19,400 bases of DNA. Source: Neocallimastix lanati (nom. inval.) (taxonomy: Eukaryota > Neocallimastigomycota > Neocallimastigomycetes > Neocallimastigales > Neocallimastigaceae). How positions within the stretch are numbered: position 1 is the stretch's first letter; every line of letters starts with the position of its first letter. The position numbers and the translations under genes are program-made. The notes under the pieces were generated by a model. It was not told the DNA's origin, ran no database searches, and saw only the letters and a program-made list of their open reading frames with translations. Where the stretch lies: the NCBI GenBank assembly GCA_016946835.1, contig JACVTC010000552.1, positions 1-19,400 on the forward strand, given 5' to 3'. Of the stretch, positions 9,523 to 18,176 are shown piece after piece.

Positions 9523-9535
9523 AGATGCCCCCACT
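9523..9535 (-). promoter_or_regulatory. Copy B polypurine tract
   Basis: Minus-strand AGTGGGGGCATCT abuts the 3' LTR. It is the expected primer for plus-strand DNA synthesis and is identical to copy A. Confidence 0.82.
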
Positions 9536-9681
9536 TAGCTTAGACTTCGTCCCTTGAAGTCTATAAGCATATTAAAATATTTATTAAACTAATAATACTA
9601 TTATATATTTTATAATATTTTTTTTATATTTTTTTTTTTTTTTATATTTTTTATATATATCATAATTTTTTTTTTTTTATT

Positions 9682-10029
9682 TTACTGATTATAATTTAGG
9701 AAATTACTAATATATGGAATTACATTTTTTAGATGAATGTTTCTTTCTGCAATTTCGTTCGTATAAGGATCACATACTGTGACAGTATTAAATTGCTGTT
9801 TAACTATTTTTAATGGTCCGATATAATAAGGGTCTAGTTTCCTTCGATTGAAATTTCTAACTAAAACTAGGTCTCCTGGTTTGAATTCACTTCTTAATCT
9901 TTTAATCTGTCTTCTCCTATCTTTCCATAATTCATTTGCAGTTTCAATATTTTTGATTGCTTCAGAAATCCAATTATGGTGATTAATAAATTTTCGAACA
10001 AAATATTTTTCTTCTGATTCTCTGATTCT
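9682..10029 (-). CDS. Copy B integrase C-terminal region, in the -1 frame
   Basis: This frame carries the expected end of a gypsy integrase: YFVRKFINHHNWISEAI, an ELWKDRRRQIKR helix-like segment, FKPGDLVLVRN, then DPYYIGPLKIV, a GPY/F-type motif. It ends with a TAA at 9682-9684. The domain contributes to DNA binding and target choice. It is one frame back from the integrase core, and the two frames overlap from 10029. No convincing slippery heptamer was found in the overlap, so a one-base deletion inherited by both copies is more likely than programmed shifting. No chromodomain follows. Confidence 0.8.
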   Translation of the reverse strand, partial: RIRESEEKYFVRKFINHHNWISEAIKNIETANELWKDRRRQIKRLRSEFKPGDLVLVRNFNRRKLDPYYIGPLKIVKQQFNTVTVCDPYTNEIAERNIHLKNVIPYISNFLNYNQ

Positions 10030-12224
10030 TCAGGAAATCTTTTGTCAATATTAATTGCTAATTCAAATGGTTGTAAGTCTTTCCTACCATAGAGTAATTC
10101 GAAACTACTAAATTTAGTAACTTCATTTTTTGTTGTTCTTAAAGCCCAAAGCGCACTAGGTAAAATATCATCCCATTCTTGATTTTGTTTACCTAATTCT
10201 TTAAATTGGCTTTTAAGAATTCTAATATATTTGACTATTTCTCTATTCCTGTTTTCAACTTCTCCGTTAGAAGCAGGATGATAAGTACTAATATAATGTA
10301 CATAGACATCATTTAAATCTAGGAAAGCTTTTGTTTTATCAGATATGAATTGCGGGCCATTATCAGTAATTAATATCTCTGGAATCCCGTGTCTTGAAAA
10401 TATATTATTTAAAAATCTAATGACATCTTCTGATTCTGTTTTGGCTAATGCTTCAGCTTCCACCCATTTTGTTAAATAATCTACAAGTACTATTATATAT
10501 TTATTACCTCTGAAAGATTCGTATAAGGGTCCAACTAAATCCAATCCTACCCGAGTAAAAGGTAGACCTGGGGGTGTAGCTAAATCTTCTGTAAATACAT
10601 TCGGTGGTTGTGGTTTACATAATTGACATACATGACAAGATTTAATAAATAAACTGATATCCTTATTCATTCCTATCCAATAATAGTTCCTTTTCAAACG
10701 ATGGTAGGTTTTAAAGTTACCTTCATGTCCTAAACAATGAGCTTTACTAATAAGTTCCCATTTTTCATTATCATTAAATATTACTTTTCTTAATTCATTA
10801 TTATCTTTATAATACTGTACTCCATCAATTAATACAAATTTCTGGTTTATTATTTTTTTATAGAAATCATTTAGTATTTCAGTACTATCATCAATATCAT
10901 TATTATTAGTATTAACATGATTAATATTATTATTATTATTATCATTATTATTAAAACTATGTTTATTATTTTCTTCAGTTTGAAATACCATATAATTCAC
11001 ATTCAATTTATTTTCCACTCCATTATTTTCACTATTATTATTATGTAATTTATTATTAAACTTATTAATGTTATTTACATTATTTTTAATTTCCTCATAT
11101 TCCATTTTGTAATTTTCATTATTACTATTGATCTTAATTTCATCCACTAACTCTTTTATTTTATTAATTTTAGTATTTTTCTTATTTCTAATTTCTTCAT
11201 TATTTTTAATTTCACAATTTTGAATTTCATTATTTATAACTTGGTTGAATACATCTTTATTATAATTTTTTATATTATTTCTTTTATTTTTATTTTTTAT
11301 ATGTTTATCATCATTTTTTATATTTTTGATTATATATTTTTCATTGTTAGAATGTAATCTAGATAGTGCATCAGCAACTACATTCCTCCTCCCCTCTTCA
11401 TATAACACTTTAACTTTTAAAATACTGAACTCAGTTATCCATTTGACATGCCTTGCTGAAGAAGGTTCTTTATTTTTAAATATGTAAACTAAAGGCTTAT
11501 GATCGGTATAAAGAATTGTCTCAAAACTATTACCAGTGAGAAAAGGTTTAAATTTCATGACACAGTAAAATGCGGCAAGCCCCTCAAGTTCTGTAATGCT
11601 ATAATTGATTTCAGAATTGGAAAGTGTCCTACTTTCATAATATAATGGCCTCTCAATGTTGTCATCGTCTAACTGAAGTAGTACCCCGCCAATTCCTGAT
11701 TTAGATGCATCTGAACGAACAATAAATGGTTTATCAAAATTTGGAGGTGACAATATAGGTGCATTAATAAGACGAATTTTTAAAAATTCAAATGCATTAT
11801 TAGATTCGGTAGACCAAACAAAAGGAACATTCTTTTTTGTTAAATCATATAAAGGTTTAGCAATTTGGGCAAAATGGCTAATGAATTTCCGGTAATATCC
11901 AATTGCCCCTAAGAAAGAACGTAACTGTTTTAAATTAGAAGGAGGTAACCAATTAGCAATAACTTTTATTTTAGAATTCATAGGTTTTATACCCTTAGTA
12001 GAAAGAGTATGACCAAGGAGCTCAACTTCTTCTTTAAAGAAATCACATTTTTCAAAATTCACTTTTAATCCATTATTAGCAAGAATGAGGAATACTTTTT
12101 CTAGGTTTTTGATGTGTTGATCTAATGAAGGAGAATAAATAACTAAGTCATCTATGTAAATAAAAACACATACTCCGATTAAATCAAAAAATATTCTGTT
12201 CATCTCCCTTTGAAAAGTAGCGGG
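9894..12224 (-). CDS. Copy B pol: RT C-terminal half, RNase H, Asn-rich spacer and integrase core
   Basis: Numbering is for the 833-residue frame that begins at 12395; only the part after about residue 57 (from 12224) belongs to the family. RT palm YIDD is at 80-83. RNase H spans about 222-347 with catalytic D229, E271, D298 and D342. An Asn/Lys-rich low-complexity spacer spans about 350-512. Integrase follows with the HHCC finger (H553, H557, C587, C590) and the D619, D678, E714 triad with 35 residues between the last two. Together these enzymes copy the RNA, remove it and insert the cDNA. Upstream it joins the RT N-terminus only across an extra C at 12222-12225. Downstream, conserved sequence leaves this frame near residue 793 for the -1 frame, and the stop at 9894 cuts the core off from its C-terminal domain. 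Confidence 0.9.
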   Translation of the reverse strand, partial: PATFQREMNRIFFDLIGVCVFIYIDDLVIYSPSLDQHIKNLEKVFLILANNGLKVNFEKCDFFKEEVELLGHTLSTKGIKPMNSKIKVIANWLPPSNLKQLRSFLGAIGYYRKFISHFAQIAKPLYDLTKKNVPFVWSTESNNAFEFLKIRLINAPILSPPNFDKPFIVRSDASKSGIGGVLLQLDDDNIERPLYYESRTLSNSEINYSITELEGLAAFYCVMKFKPFLTGNSFETILYTDHKPLVYIFKNKEPSSARHVKWITEFSILKVKVLYEEGRRNVVADALSRLHSNNEKYIIKNIKNDDKHIKNKNKRNNIKNYNKDVFNQVINNEIQNCEIKNNEEIRNKKNTKINKIKELVDEIKINSNNENYKMEYEEIKNNVNNINKFNNKLHNNNSENNGVENKLNVNYMVFQTEENNKHSFNNNDNNNNNINHVNTNNNDIDDSTEILNDFYKKIINQKFVLIDGVQYYKDNNELRKVIFNDNEKWELISKAHCLGHEGNFKTYHRLKRNYYWIGMNKDISLFIKSCHVCQLCKPQPPNVFTEDLATPPGLPFTRVGLDLVGPLYESFRGNKYIIVLVDYLTKWVEAEALAKTESEDVIRFLNNIFSRHGIPEILITDNGPQFISDKTKAFLDLNDVYVHYISTYHPASNGEVENRNREIVKYIRILKSQFKELGKQNQEWDDILPSALWALRTTKNEVTKFSSFELLYGRKDLQPFELAINIDKRFPEESENQKKNILFENLLITIIGFLKQSKILKLQMNYGKIGEDRLKD

Positions 12225-13479
12225 GAGCGTTGCATAGTCCAAAAGGCATAACTTCAAAATTAAAGTTTCCATAAATGGTCGTAAAGCAAGTGATATCTTT
12301 ATCATCAGAATGCATAGGAATCTGATGGTACCCTGAGAAGAGATCAATAGTAGACAAAATAGAAATATCACCGCTAACATAGTAAAGTATATCATCTATT
12401 AAAGGAAGTGCATAAGCGTCCTTTAATGTACAATTATTAATCTTCCTGTAGTCAACACACATTCTCACTTGACCATTCTTTTTCGGTACCATTACTACAG
12501 GAGAAGACCAAGGAGAACTAGAAGGGACAATTAAGTTATTATTTATAAGTTTAATTAATTCCTTTTTAAGTGCATCAGCTTGCACTTTTGAAATACGGTA
12601 GGCCCTCTGTTTAATAGTTGTTGTTCCTGGTATTAAATTAATTCTATGAGGATATAGCTTTGACGAACCCAAATCGTCAGTTTTCAGTGCAAGAACACTA
12701 ATATAATTTAAAAATAATTTTTCTACATCAGCTTTCAAATTTTCTGGTAATTTTTTTACAATAGAGTGAATCATTTCCAGTTTAGATATTGTGTTGTCTG
12801 TGCAAACCTCGTTTTCATTATGTAGTACTTCATTAGTTATTAATAAAAGAGATGGAATCAATTGTGTTGTAATATCAACCGTTTTATTCTTATATTCTTT
12901 CCTTTCAATATTTCTATCTACTAATTTATAATTACTATTTAATTTGTTATTGCCGTTTTGATCAGAATCGATTTTTGATGGAAGTTTAGAATGTAGTATG
13001 GGATTTATATTGTTTGTAACTTTAGAATTAATTTTATGATCATTTATTTTATAATTGTCAATTTTATCATCATTCTTATTATTATTCGTTTTTATTTTGA
13101 TATTATTTTCTTTATCGATGTCGACACTATTAAAGAAAGGTAATTTTACATTAAAATTATTTATGTTAATATTAGGTAACTCTGATTTAGCATATGTAAA
13201 AAGTATATTATTATTATCATTATTATTATCATTGTCACTCCAACTAGTTTCAGAATCCTCATCATTCTCTTCAGAAGAATTATTATTTATATTATTCTCC
13301 TTATTCATATTATTTTCTTCGTCATTAATTCTATTTGTACTTTCAGAAGGACTCAAGCTAACATCATAAAATAAAGAAGCTAATTCTACAGGATTATTAT
13401 TTTCATCAATATGATATAAGGTATCATTAACTAAATTTATATCAAATCTATTTCGTTTAAGTGAATACCTATTAATATA
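12184..13479 (-). CDS. Copy B pol: PR-RT linker and RT N-terminal half
   Basis: Numbering is for the 390-residue frame from 13356; the frame is open from 13479 with no need of its own Met. The first ~230 residues are an Asn/Asp-rich linker. RT then begins with PHRINLIPGTTTIKQRAYR, SSSPWSSPVVMVPKKNG (about 279-294) and VDYRKINN. It has the first catalytic aspartate D338 in TIDLFSGYHQIPM and MPFGLCNAP at 370-378. After NAP the frame is lost at a CCCC run (12222-12225) where the family pattern needs CCC, so the last dozen residues to 12184 are out of frame and RT continues in the +1 frame. It overlaps the protease frame by about 40 bases in a -1 relation. Confidence 0.88.
   Translation of the reverse strand, partial: YINRYSLKRNRFDINLVNDTLYHIDENNNPVELASLFYDVSLSPSESTNRINDEENNMNKENNINNNSSEENDEDSETSWSDNDNNNDNNNILFTYAKSELPNININNFNVKLPFFNSVDIDKENNIKIKTNNNKNDDKIDNYKINDHKINSKVTNNINPILHSKLPSKIDSDQNGNNKLNSNYKLVDRNIERKEYKNKTVDITTQLIPSLLLITNEVLHNENEVCTDNTISKLEMIHSIVKKLPENLKADVEKLFLNYISVLALKTDDLGSSKLYPHRINLIPGTTTIKQRAYRISKVQADALKKELIKLINNNLIVPSSSPWSSPVVMVPKKNGQVRMCVDYRKINNCTLKDAYALPLIDDILYYVSGDISILSTIDLFSGYHQIPMHSDDKDITCFTTIYGNFNFEVMPFGLCNAPRYFSKGDEQNIF
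13412..13461 (-). promoter_or_regulatory. Candidate second -1 frameshift site (protease to RT)
   Basis: The protease frame ends at 13437 and the RT-linker frame, open from 13479, is its -1 frame. In the overlap lies C TTA AAC in the protease reading phase (plus 13455-13461), then 10 nt, then an 8-bp inverted repeat TGATATAA/TTATATCA (plus 13437-13444 and 13412-13419) with a 17-nt loop. The TTA AAC part equals that of the gag/pol heptamer, but the leading C breaks the strict X XXY YYZ rule. The same layout occurs in copy A. A shared one-base deletion is the alternative. Confidence 0.45.
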
Positions 13480-14964
13480 TCAAAGATATCATCCTTATCA
13501 ATTTTCCTAAAGTAATCGATAAAAGTGTAATTTCCAATAGATATTTTTAGTTCATAAATATCTGAACAAGTTGAATTGTTGGAATACACCTGAAAAATTT
13601 TTTCGGATATTCTCCCTATAGGATTTTTATTAATTTTAAATTTTTTTAAAGCCGTAGTGGTAATCAAATTAACGCTAGCACACGAGTCCAAGAAAATTTC
13701 AGCTGGTTTCTTATCCACAGTGCCTTTAACTTTAATCACTTTATGTTGGCTTATAATTGTCATTACATTTATTAAAGATGTATTCAAATTTTTCTTTATT
13801 TTCTCTTTTCCTTCGGTTAATTTTAATGCTTTTGTAAATTCTGACCTGAACTTTGGAAACAGGTCTAACAAATATACTAACTTCGTTATGACTTCGGTTG
13901 ATGCTACTTCCTTGATAAAGTCCTTAATTTTAAATTCATTAAAATCTTCCATCATTTTTATGTGTTTCTCTGGCTTGGAATAACTTTTAACATTGATGGG
14001 TATATCATCTTTGTTATTGCTCAGTATTTCATTTATTTTATTCAATTTATTCGCTTTTTTTACATTTCTAATATTTGGTTGATTGATATAAGAAAGATCC
14101 AAATATTCTAATTTATTTGTATTATTATTAGTTATTGTTTGATTAGTTGGTGGTTGTGAATCCTCAAAAATTTCAATAGATTCATTGAAAGTAACATTTT
14201 TATGATCTTTATTTTCTTTAAATTCTTTACCTTCTTCTTTTTCTGTTGATAGTTTGACATTCGTTCCTCCCTCATCTATTATCATATCAGGTGTTCCTGT
14301 AGTTGCTAATTTATTAACGTTTAATTTTCTTTTCATAATAGTATTTTTCTTCATAGCATTTATAATAATTGGAACTGGATTATCTATAAGCTTTTTCTTT
14401 ATTTCTTTGGTATATGGGGAGATTTTTATTGAATTATTTTTACCTTTCTTTTGGGCAACAGCGATAATTTCCTCATTATGGTAATTATCAAAATTATTAT
14501 AAATATTATTTGAATTAGGTTCATTATTAATTTTCTTTTCATTATCATTTATAGAAATTCTATTTAAATCAATTTCATTGTTACTTTGATCATCATTATT
14601 ATTTTTATAAGTATTATTTATATTAACATCATTGTTAACTTGTTTATTAATAGTGTCATTTTCATAGATGTTGTTATGATTACTATTATTTAATTTATAA
14701 CTGTTACTAGTATTCTTACTAAGATATTCTATATTATTTAAGTTATTATTATTATTATTATTGGAATAAATATTATCAATACTTGTATGATTATCATCAA
14801 ATAAACTGTTTGTATAATTTATTTTATTATTCTTATTTAAACAATTATTGTTTATATCATAATTATGTGAATTATCATTATAAGGATATCCATTATTTAT
14901 TACATCATTATTTGAAGTTGCACTAGCATTATATGAATTATTATTATTATTATTATTATTATGT

Positions 14965-14995
<31 letters not shown>

Positions 14996-15167
14996 AATTA
15001 TTATCATTAGTATTATTATAATTATTTTTTATTTTCATAGTATTATTATTTAACTTGGGAGAGTATGTTAAATTTACATATTCTTCATTAATACTATTAT
15101 TTTTATTATAAGTTTGAAGTTTGGTTTGGTTAACGGGAGTTGTCCTTCTCCCATTATTTAGTTTAAA
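13437..15167 (-). CDS. Copy B pol N-terminus: Asn-rich region and aspartic protease
   Basis: Entered from gag by a -1 shift at the TTTAAAC heptamer; the first pol-frame codons are TTT AAA CTA. The first in-frame Met is at 15038, but translation probably arrives by frameshifting. The first ~200 residues are Asn-rich with long Asn runs. A moderately conserved Lys-rich segment follows, then a retroviral-type aspartic protease with active-site DSCAS at residues 451-455 of the frame from 15038 and a DILIG segment near 520. The usual third active-site residue is Gly (DSG or DTG); here it is Cys in both copies. The protease would process the polyprotein within virus-like particles. The frame stops at 13437 just after overlapping the RT frame. 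Confidence 0.87.
15131..15167 (-). promoter_or_regulatory. gag/pol -1 programmed ribosomal frameshift signal
   Basis: In the gag frame the last codons read AAT TTA AAC TAA, so the heptamer T TTA AAC (plus 15161-15167) fits X XXY YYZ and sits directly before the gag stop (15158-15160). Four bases later a hairpin begins: arms TAATGGGAG and CTCCCGTTA (plus 15148-15156 and 15131-15139), 9 pairs with one G-U, 8-nt loop. Counting only the GC-rich GGGAG/CTCCC part, the gap is 8 nt. A -1 slip leads directly into the open pol frame. U UUA AAC is the known coronavirus slippery sequence. Confidence 0.88.
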
Positions 15168-16466
15168 TTATTAAAGCTATCTCCATTATTATTATTATTA
15201 TTTACATTAGCTTTGAAATTACTATTAATATTTGAACTAGTAGTATTAATATCCTGATTTATTCCATTAGAATTTCTATTAAAATTATTATTTCCAGTGG
15301 GAATATTATTCTCATTAAAATTATTATTATTTCTATTAGCAATATTATTTCCAGTAAATTTATTATTTTTATTAAAGTAATAATTACTACCATTAAAAGA
15401 ATTATTGTAGCCATTTTTATTACTATTATTATAATAATTGTTATATTTATTACTATTATTATTATAATCAAAATTATTATTATAATTATTACCCATATCA
15501 TTATTATTCATATTATAAAGATTATTATTTCTATTACTACCATTATTTTTATTATTAGGACATTCACAAGCTTTATGTCCTACTTGTTTACATGAGTAAC
15601 ACATAACTGATTTTCTAGCTTTTGGTTCGTAGTTATTATAGAATCTTCTTGTATCATAAGTATTATTTTGTTGAATTTGTTCTACTCCGTGATAATAATT
15701 ATTATTATTATTAAAACTTTTATTTTTATTGTTACTATATCTACCTGGTGTAAACATTCTATTATTGGTGGAGTTTTCATTTATATAACCCATAACATAT
15801 GATGACGCTTGATATGAATTATCTAAATTATTTCCATGTTCTCTTAAGCTCCTATAAATTGGATGATTTAATAAATTGTTATTATTTTTATTTATGTTGT
15901 TTTGATATACCATAACATTCTGAGAATTTTTGTTTGTTATAGTTCGTACTTCAGCTTTTTCTGCACGTTCTGCTACTTCGAACGCTTCTGTTAATGTTTT
16001 ACAGTTGGCCAAAATTACTTGAGAATGTACATATACCCTATCATGTATAGCATTTAAATAATCATCGACACATATTAATTTTTTATATTCCAAGTCAAGT
16101 CGATGATAAAGAGTTAAATAATTATAATTAAATCCTTTAATTGTTTCATTTCTTTATATTTTTAAGGCCTTTAAAATTGAATGAACACTTATCATTTTGA
16201 GTAATTTCTAAATAATCTTCAATGGCTCACTGGATTTCTTTATATGAGGGAAACCTTTTAACATTATTTCTTGTAGTACATAAAGATTTTAAAAGGTTTT
16301 TTATGTCAGCCTCTACTGTGTTCTTTACCCAAATAAAAATTCTGTTTGGTTCCTCAATGTTGTAAATTTCCATAACATTTTTGAAATCTTCTATCCAAGA
16401 ATCTATGTCCTTACCATAATTTGCTAAGTATGGTAAGTCTCTTCTAATTTTCGAAGCGTCCGCCAT
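15158..16466 (-). pseudogene. gag: Copy B gag (capsid/nucleocapsid), with a stop and a frameshift
   Basis: The probable start is ATG at 16466 (MADASKIRRDLPYL), the first ATG after a long leader. The N-terminal part resembles a retrotransposon capsid (WIEDFKNVMEIY...). An in-frame TGA at 16227-16229 follows residue 79. The same frame then stays open to 16146, and capsid-like sequence resumes in another frame (+1) from about 16155, continuing to the TAA at 15158. The C-terminal part has a CCHC zinc knuckle (C-Y-S-C, then H and C; C165, C168, H173, C178 of the frame counted from 16093, plus about 15560-15601) and an Asn-rich tail. Gag would form the particle and bind RNA. With two breaks in the capsid region it cannot be functional as read. 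Copy A lacks gag. Confidence 0.85.
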
Positions 16467-16552
16467 TTATCTAATTATTATTTTAATTTGAAATTATATT
16501 CTTATATACTTTTACGCGTATAATAATATTATTTTTATTATTGTTATTATTA

Positions 16553-16606
<54 letters not shown>
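16553..16606. repeat. (ATT)n microsatellite in leader
   Basis: An almost pure ATT run (about 16 units) just upstream of gag in element sense. Confidence 0.85.
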
Positions 16607-16608
<2 letters not shown>

Positions 16609-16800
16609 TCTTATTTTATATACTATTACTAAAATATTACTATTACTAAAATATTATTTATTATTATTAATTATTACTTAATTCACTATTACTAAAATAT
16701 CATTTAATTATTATTATTATTATTATTAATTCTTATTTTATACACTATTACTAAAATATTACTATTACTAAAATATTATTTATTATTATTAATTATTAAT

Positions 16801-17060
16801 TCACTATTACTAAAATATTATTTATTATTATTAATTATTACTTAATTCACTATTACTAAAATATCATTTATTATTATTAATTATTACTTAATTCACTATT
16901 ACTAAAATATCATTTATTATTATTAATTATTACTTAATTCACTATTACTAAAATATCATTTATTATTATTAATTATTACTTAATTCACTATTACTAAAAT
17001 ATCATTTATTATTATTAATTATTACTTAATTCACCATTACTAAAATATTATTTATTATTA
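16801..17060. repeat. 46-bp minisatellite in leader
   Basis: Units start at 16801, 16847, 16893, 16939, 16985 and (partial) 17031, each beginning TCACTATTACTAAAATAT. They are near-identical; the first has ATTATTT in place of ATCATTT and the last begins TCACC. More degraded units reach back to about 16620. Confidence 0.9.
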
Positions 17061-17187
17061 TTATTAAAATATTATCTATTATTTTTTTTTTTCTAAATAT
17101 TATCACATATACTATTAATAAAATATTATTTAATATTAATTTTTATACTAAACTATTACTACTTTTTATTATAATATCATTTCTTAA

Positions 17188-17338
17188 TTAAAGGTTTATT
17201 CGTTTTTATATTGGTCCGAATTCCCAGTTGTCTTTAATTACTAATAAAGATGATAATAAAAAAAAATTAACTATACTAATAATAATAATTAAAGACTTAT
17301 TCGTTTTTATTCTGGTTCGAACTCCCAGTTACCTTTAA
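17188..17338 (-). repeat. Copy B twin leader stem-loop modules
   Basis: Two 50-bp modules at 17188-17237 and 17289-17338, 101 bp apart, each bounded by TTAAAG/CTTTAA with an inner GG..CCCAG hairpin. Module 2 contains CTGGTTCGAACTCCCAG, which looks like a tRNA T-arm or B-box on the plus strand. Both modules are conserved in copy A. Their role is unknown. Confidence 0.7.
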
Positions 17339-17372
17339 TTATTATTTAATAATAATCATAATAATTTTACGC

Positions 17373-17414
<42 letters not shown>

Positions 17415-17542
17415 TTTATATATTACTATTATAAAAAAATTAATTATTTAATTTTAATTTAATATTAATTATTTAATTGTCTTTATTTTTTAAAAAGTAA
17501 ATATCAATATAAATATAAATTTCATAATATTCTTGGTTTGCA

Positions 17543-17560
17543 CGCCCGGATTCTCCACCA
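17543..17560 (-). promoter_or_regulatory. Copy B tRNA primer-binding site
   Basis: Plus-strand cgcccggattctccacca, ending in CCA four bases before the LTR at 17565. In element sense it reads TGGTGGAGAATCCGGG. It would prime minus-strand DNA synthesis; the tRNA was not identified. Confidence 0.8.
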
Positions 17561-17564
17561 TTTT

Positions 17565-18172
17565 TGATACGATATTTTATTAAATACCGTATATGTTAGT
17601 TGGGCGTTTGTGCAAAAGGGAATTACTCCAAGAATATTATATTACAATAATTATATTTACTTTTTATTTATTTATCTTTTATTATTTTATTTATTATATT
17701 TTATCATAAAAAAAATACGTGTTTTATTATTATTCCTTAAAAAAAAGAAAATATTTATTTATAAATTATTTTCATAATTATATTTTTACTAATTTTATAA
17801 ATTTTATTTATCGAAACACTAAAATTAATTAATAAATATAAATATTCATAACTTTTTACTTATAACTATTAATTCATATTGTTTAACATTATTTAAAAAA
17901 ATTATTTTAATATTAACATCAATTTAATTAAACATTCAATCTCCGTTATAATTAATATAACTAATTTTACTATATTATCAACAATTCTTTTAATATTTTT
18001 AATATTATTATTTAATTTAATATTTTAATAATTAATAATTATCTTTAATAATATATTAATAATATATTTTAAGATTCATTATATAAAATTAATTTTTAAT
18101 AAATATTTATATTAATAATTTTTCTAAATAATTTTTCTATTATTTTCTATTATTTTTACTGGACATGCATCA
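17565..18172 (-). repeat. Copy B 5' LTR (right LTR)
   Basis: 608 bp, TGATACG...GCATCA in plus orientation, nearly identical to 8911-9522. In element sense it would carry the promoter, but the A/T richness prevents picking a specific TATA box. The end was set by loss of identity with the left LTR after GCATCA. Confidence 0.95.
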
Positions 18173-18176
18173 TAAA
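18173..18176. repeat. Copy B target-site duplication, right
   Basis: TAAA, matching 8907-8910. Confidence 0.75.

Larger units (their letters stand above)
16467..17542 (-). other. Copy B untranslated leader
   Basis: About 1.1 kb of A/T-rich DNA between PBS and gag without an open frame. It holds an ATT microsatellite, a 46-bp minisatellite and the twin stem-loop modules, all listed separately. Its PBS-proximal 480 bp are conserved in copy A. Confidence 0.8.
8911..18172 (-). mobile_element. Copy B: near full-length Ty3/gypsy LTR retrotransposon (9.26 kb)
   Basis: It has two LTRs of 612 and 608 bp, PBS, leader, gag, protease, RT, RNase H, integrase, polypurine tract and a TAAA target duplication. 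The order PR-RT-RH-IN places it in Ty3/gypsy (Metaviridae). Integrase ends with a GPY/F-type region and no chromodomain is visible. By eye the LTRs differ only by one substitution and two small indels, suggesting a recent insertion. Coding integrity is nonetheless poor: a TGA and a +1 break in gag, an extra C in RT and an out-of-frame integrase C-terminus. The gag/pol -1 shift looks programmed. Confidence 0.95.

Noticed and set aside
9682-10029. Programmed frameshift into the integrase C-terminus
   Set aside because: The overlap lacks a proper X XXY YYZ heptamer in phase; G AAA AAT is the best available and fits poorly. An inherited one-base deletion is simpler.
15259-15501. Minus-strand frame of almost only Ile
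   Set aside because: A shifted reading of AAT/ATT repeats within the gag Asn-rich tail.
16553-17060. CRISPR-like array from the regular 46-bp repeats
   Set aside because: Units are contiguous with no spacers, in a eukaryotic retrotransposon leader; this is a minisatellite.
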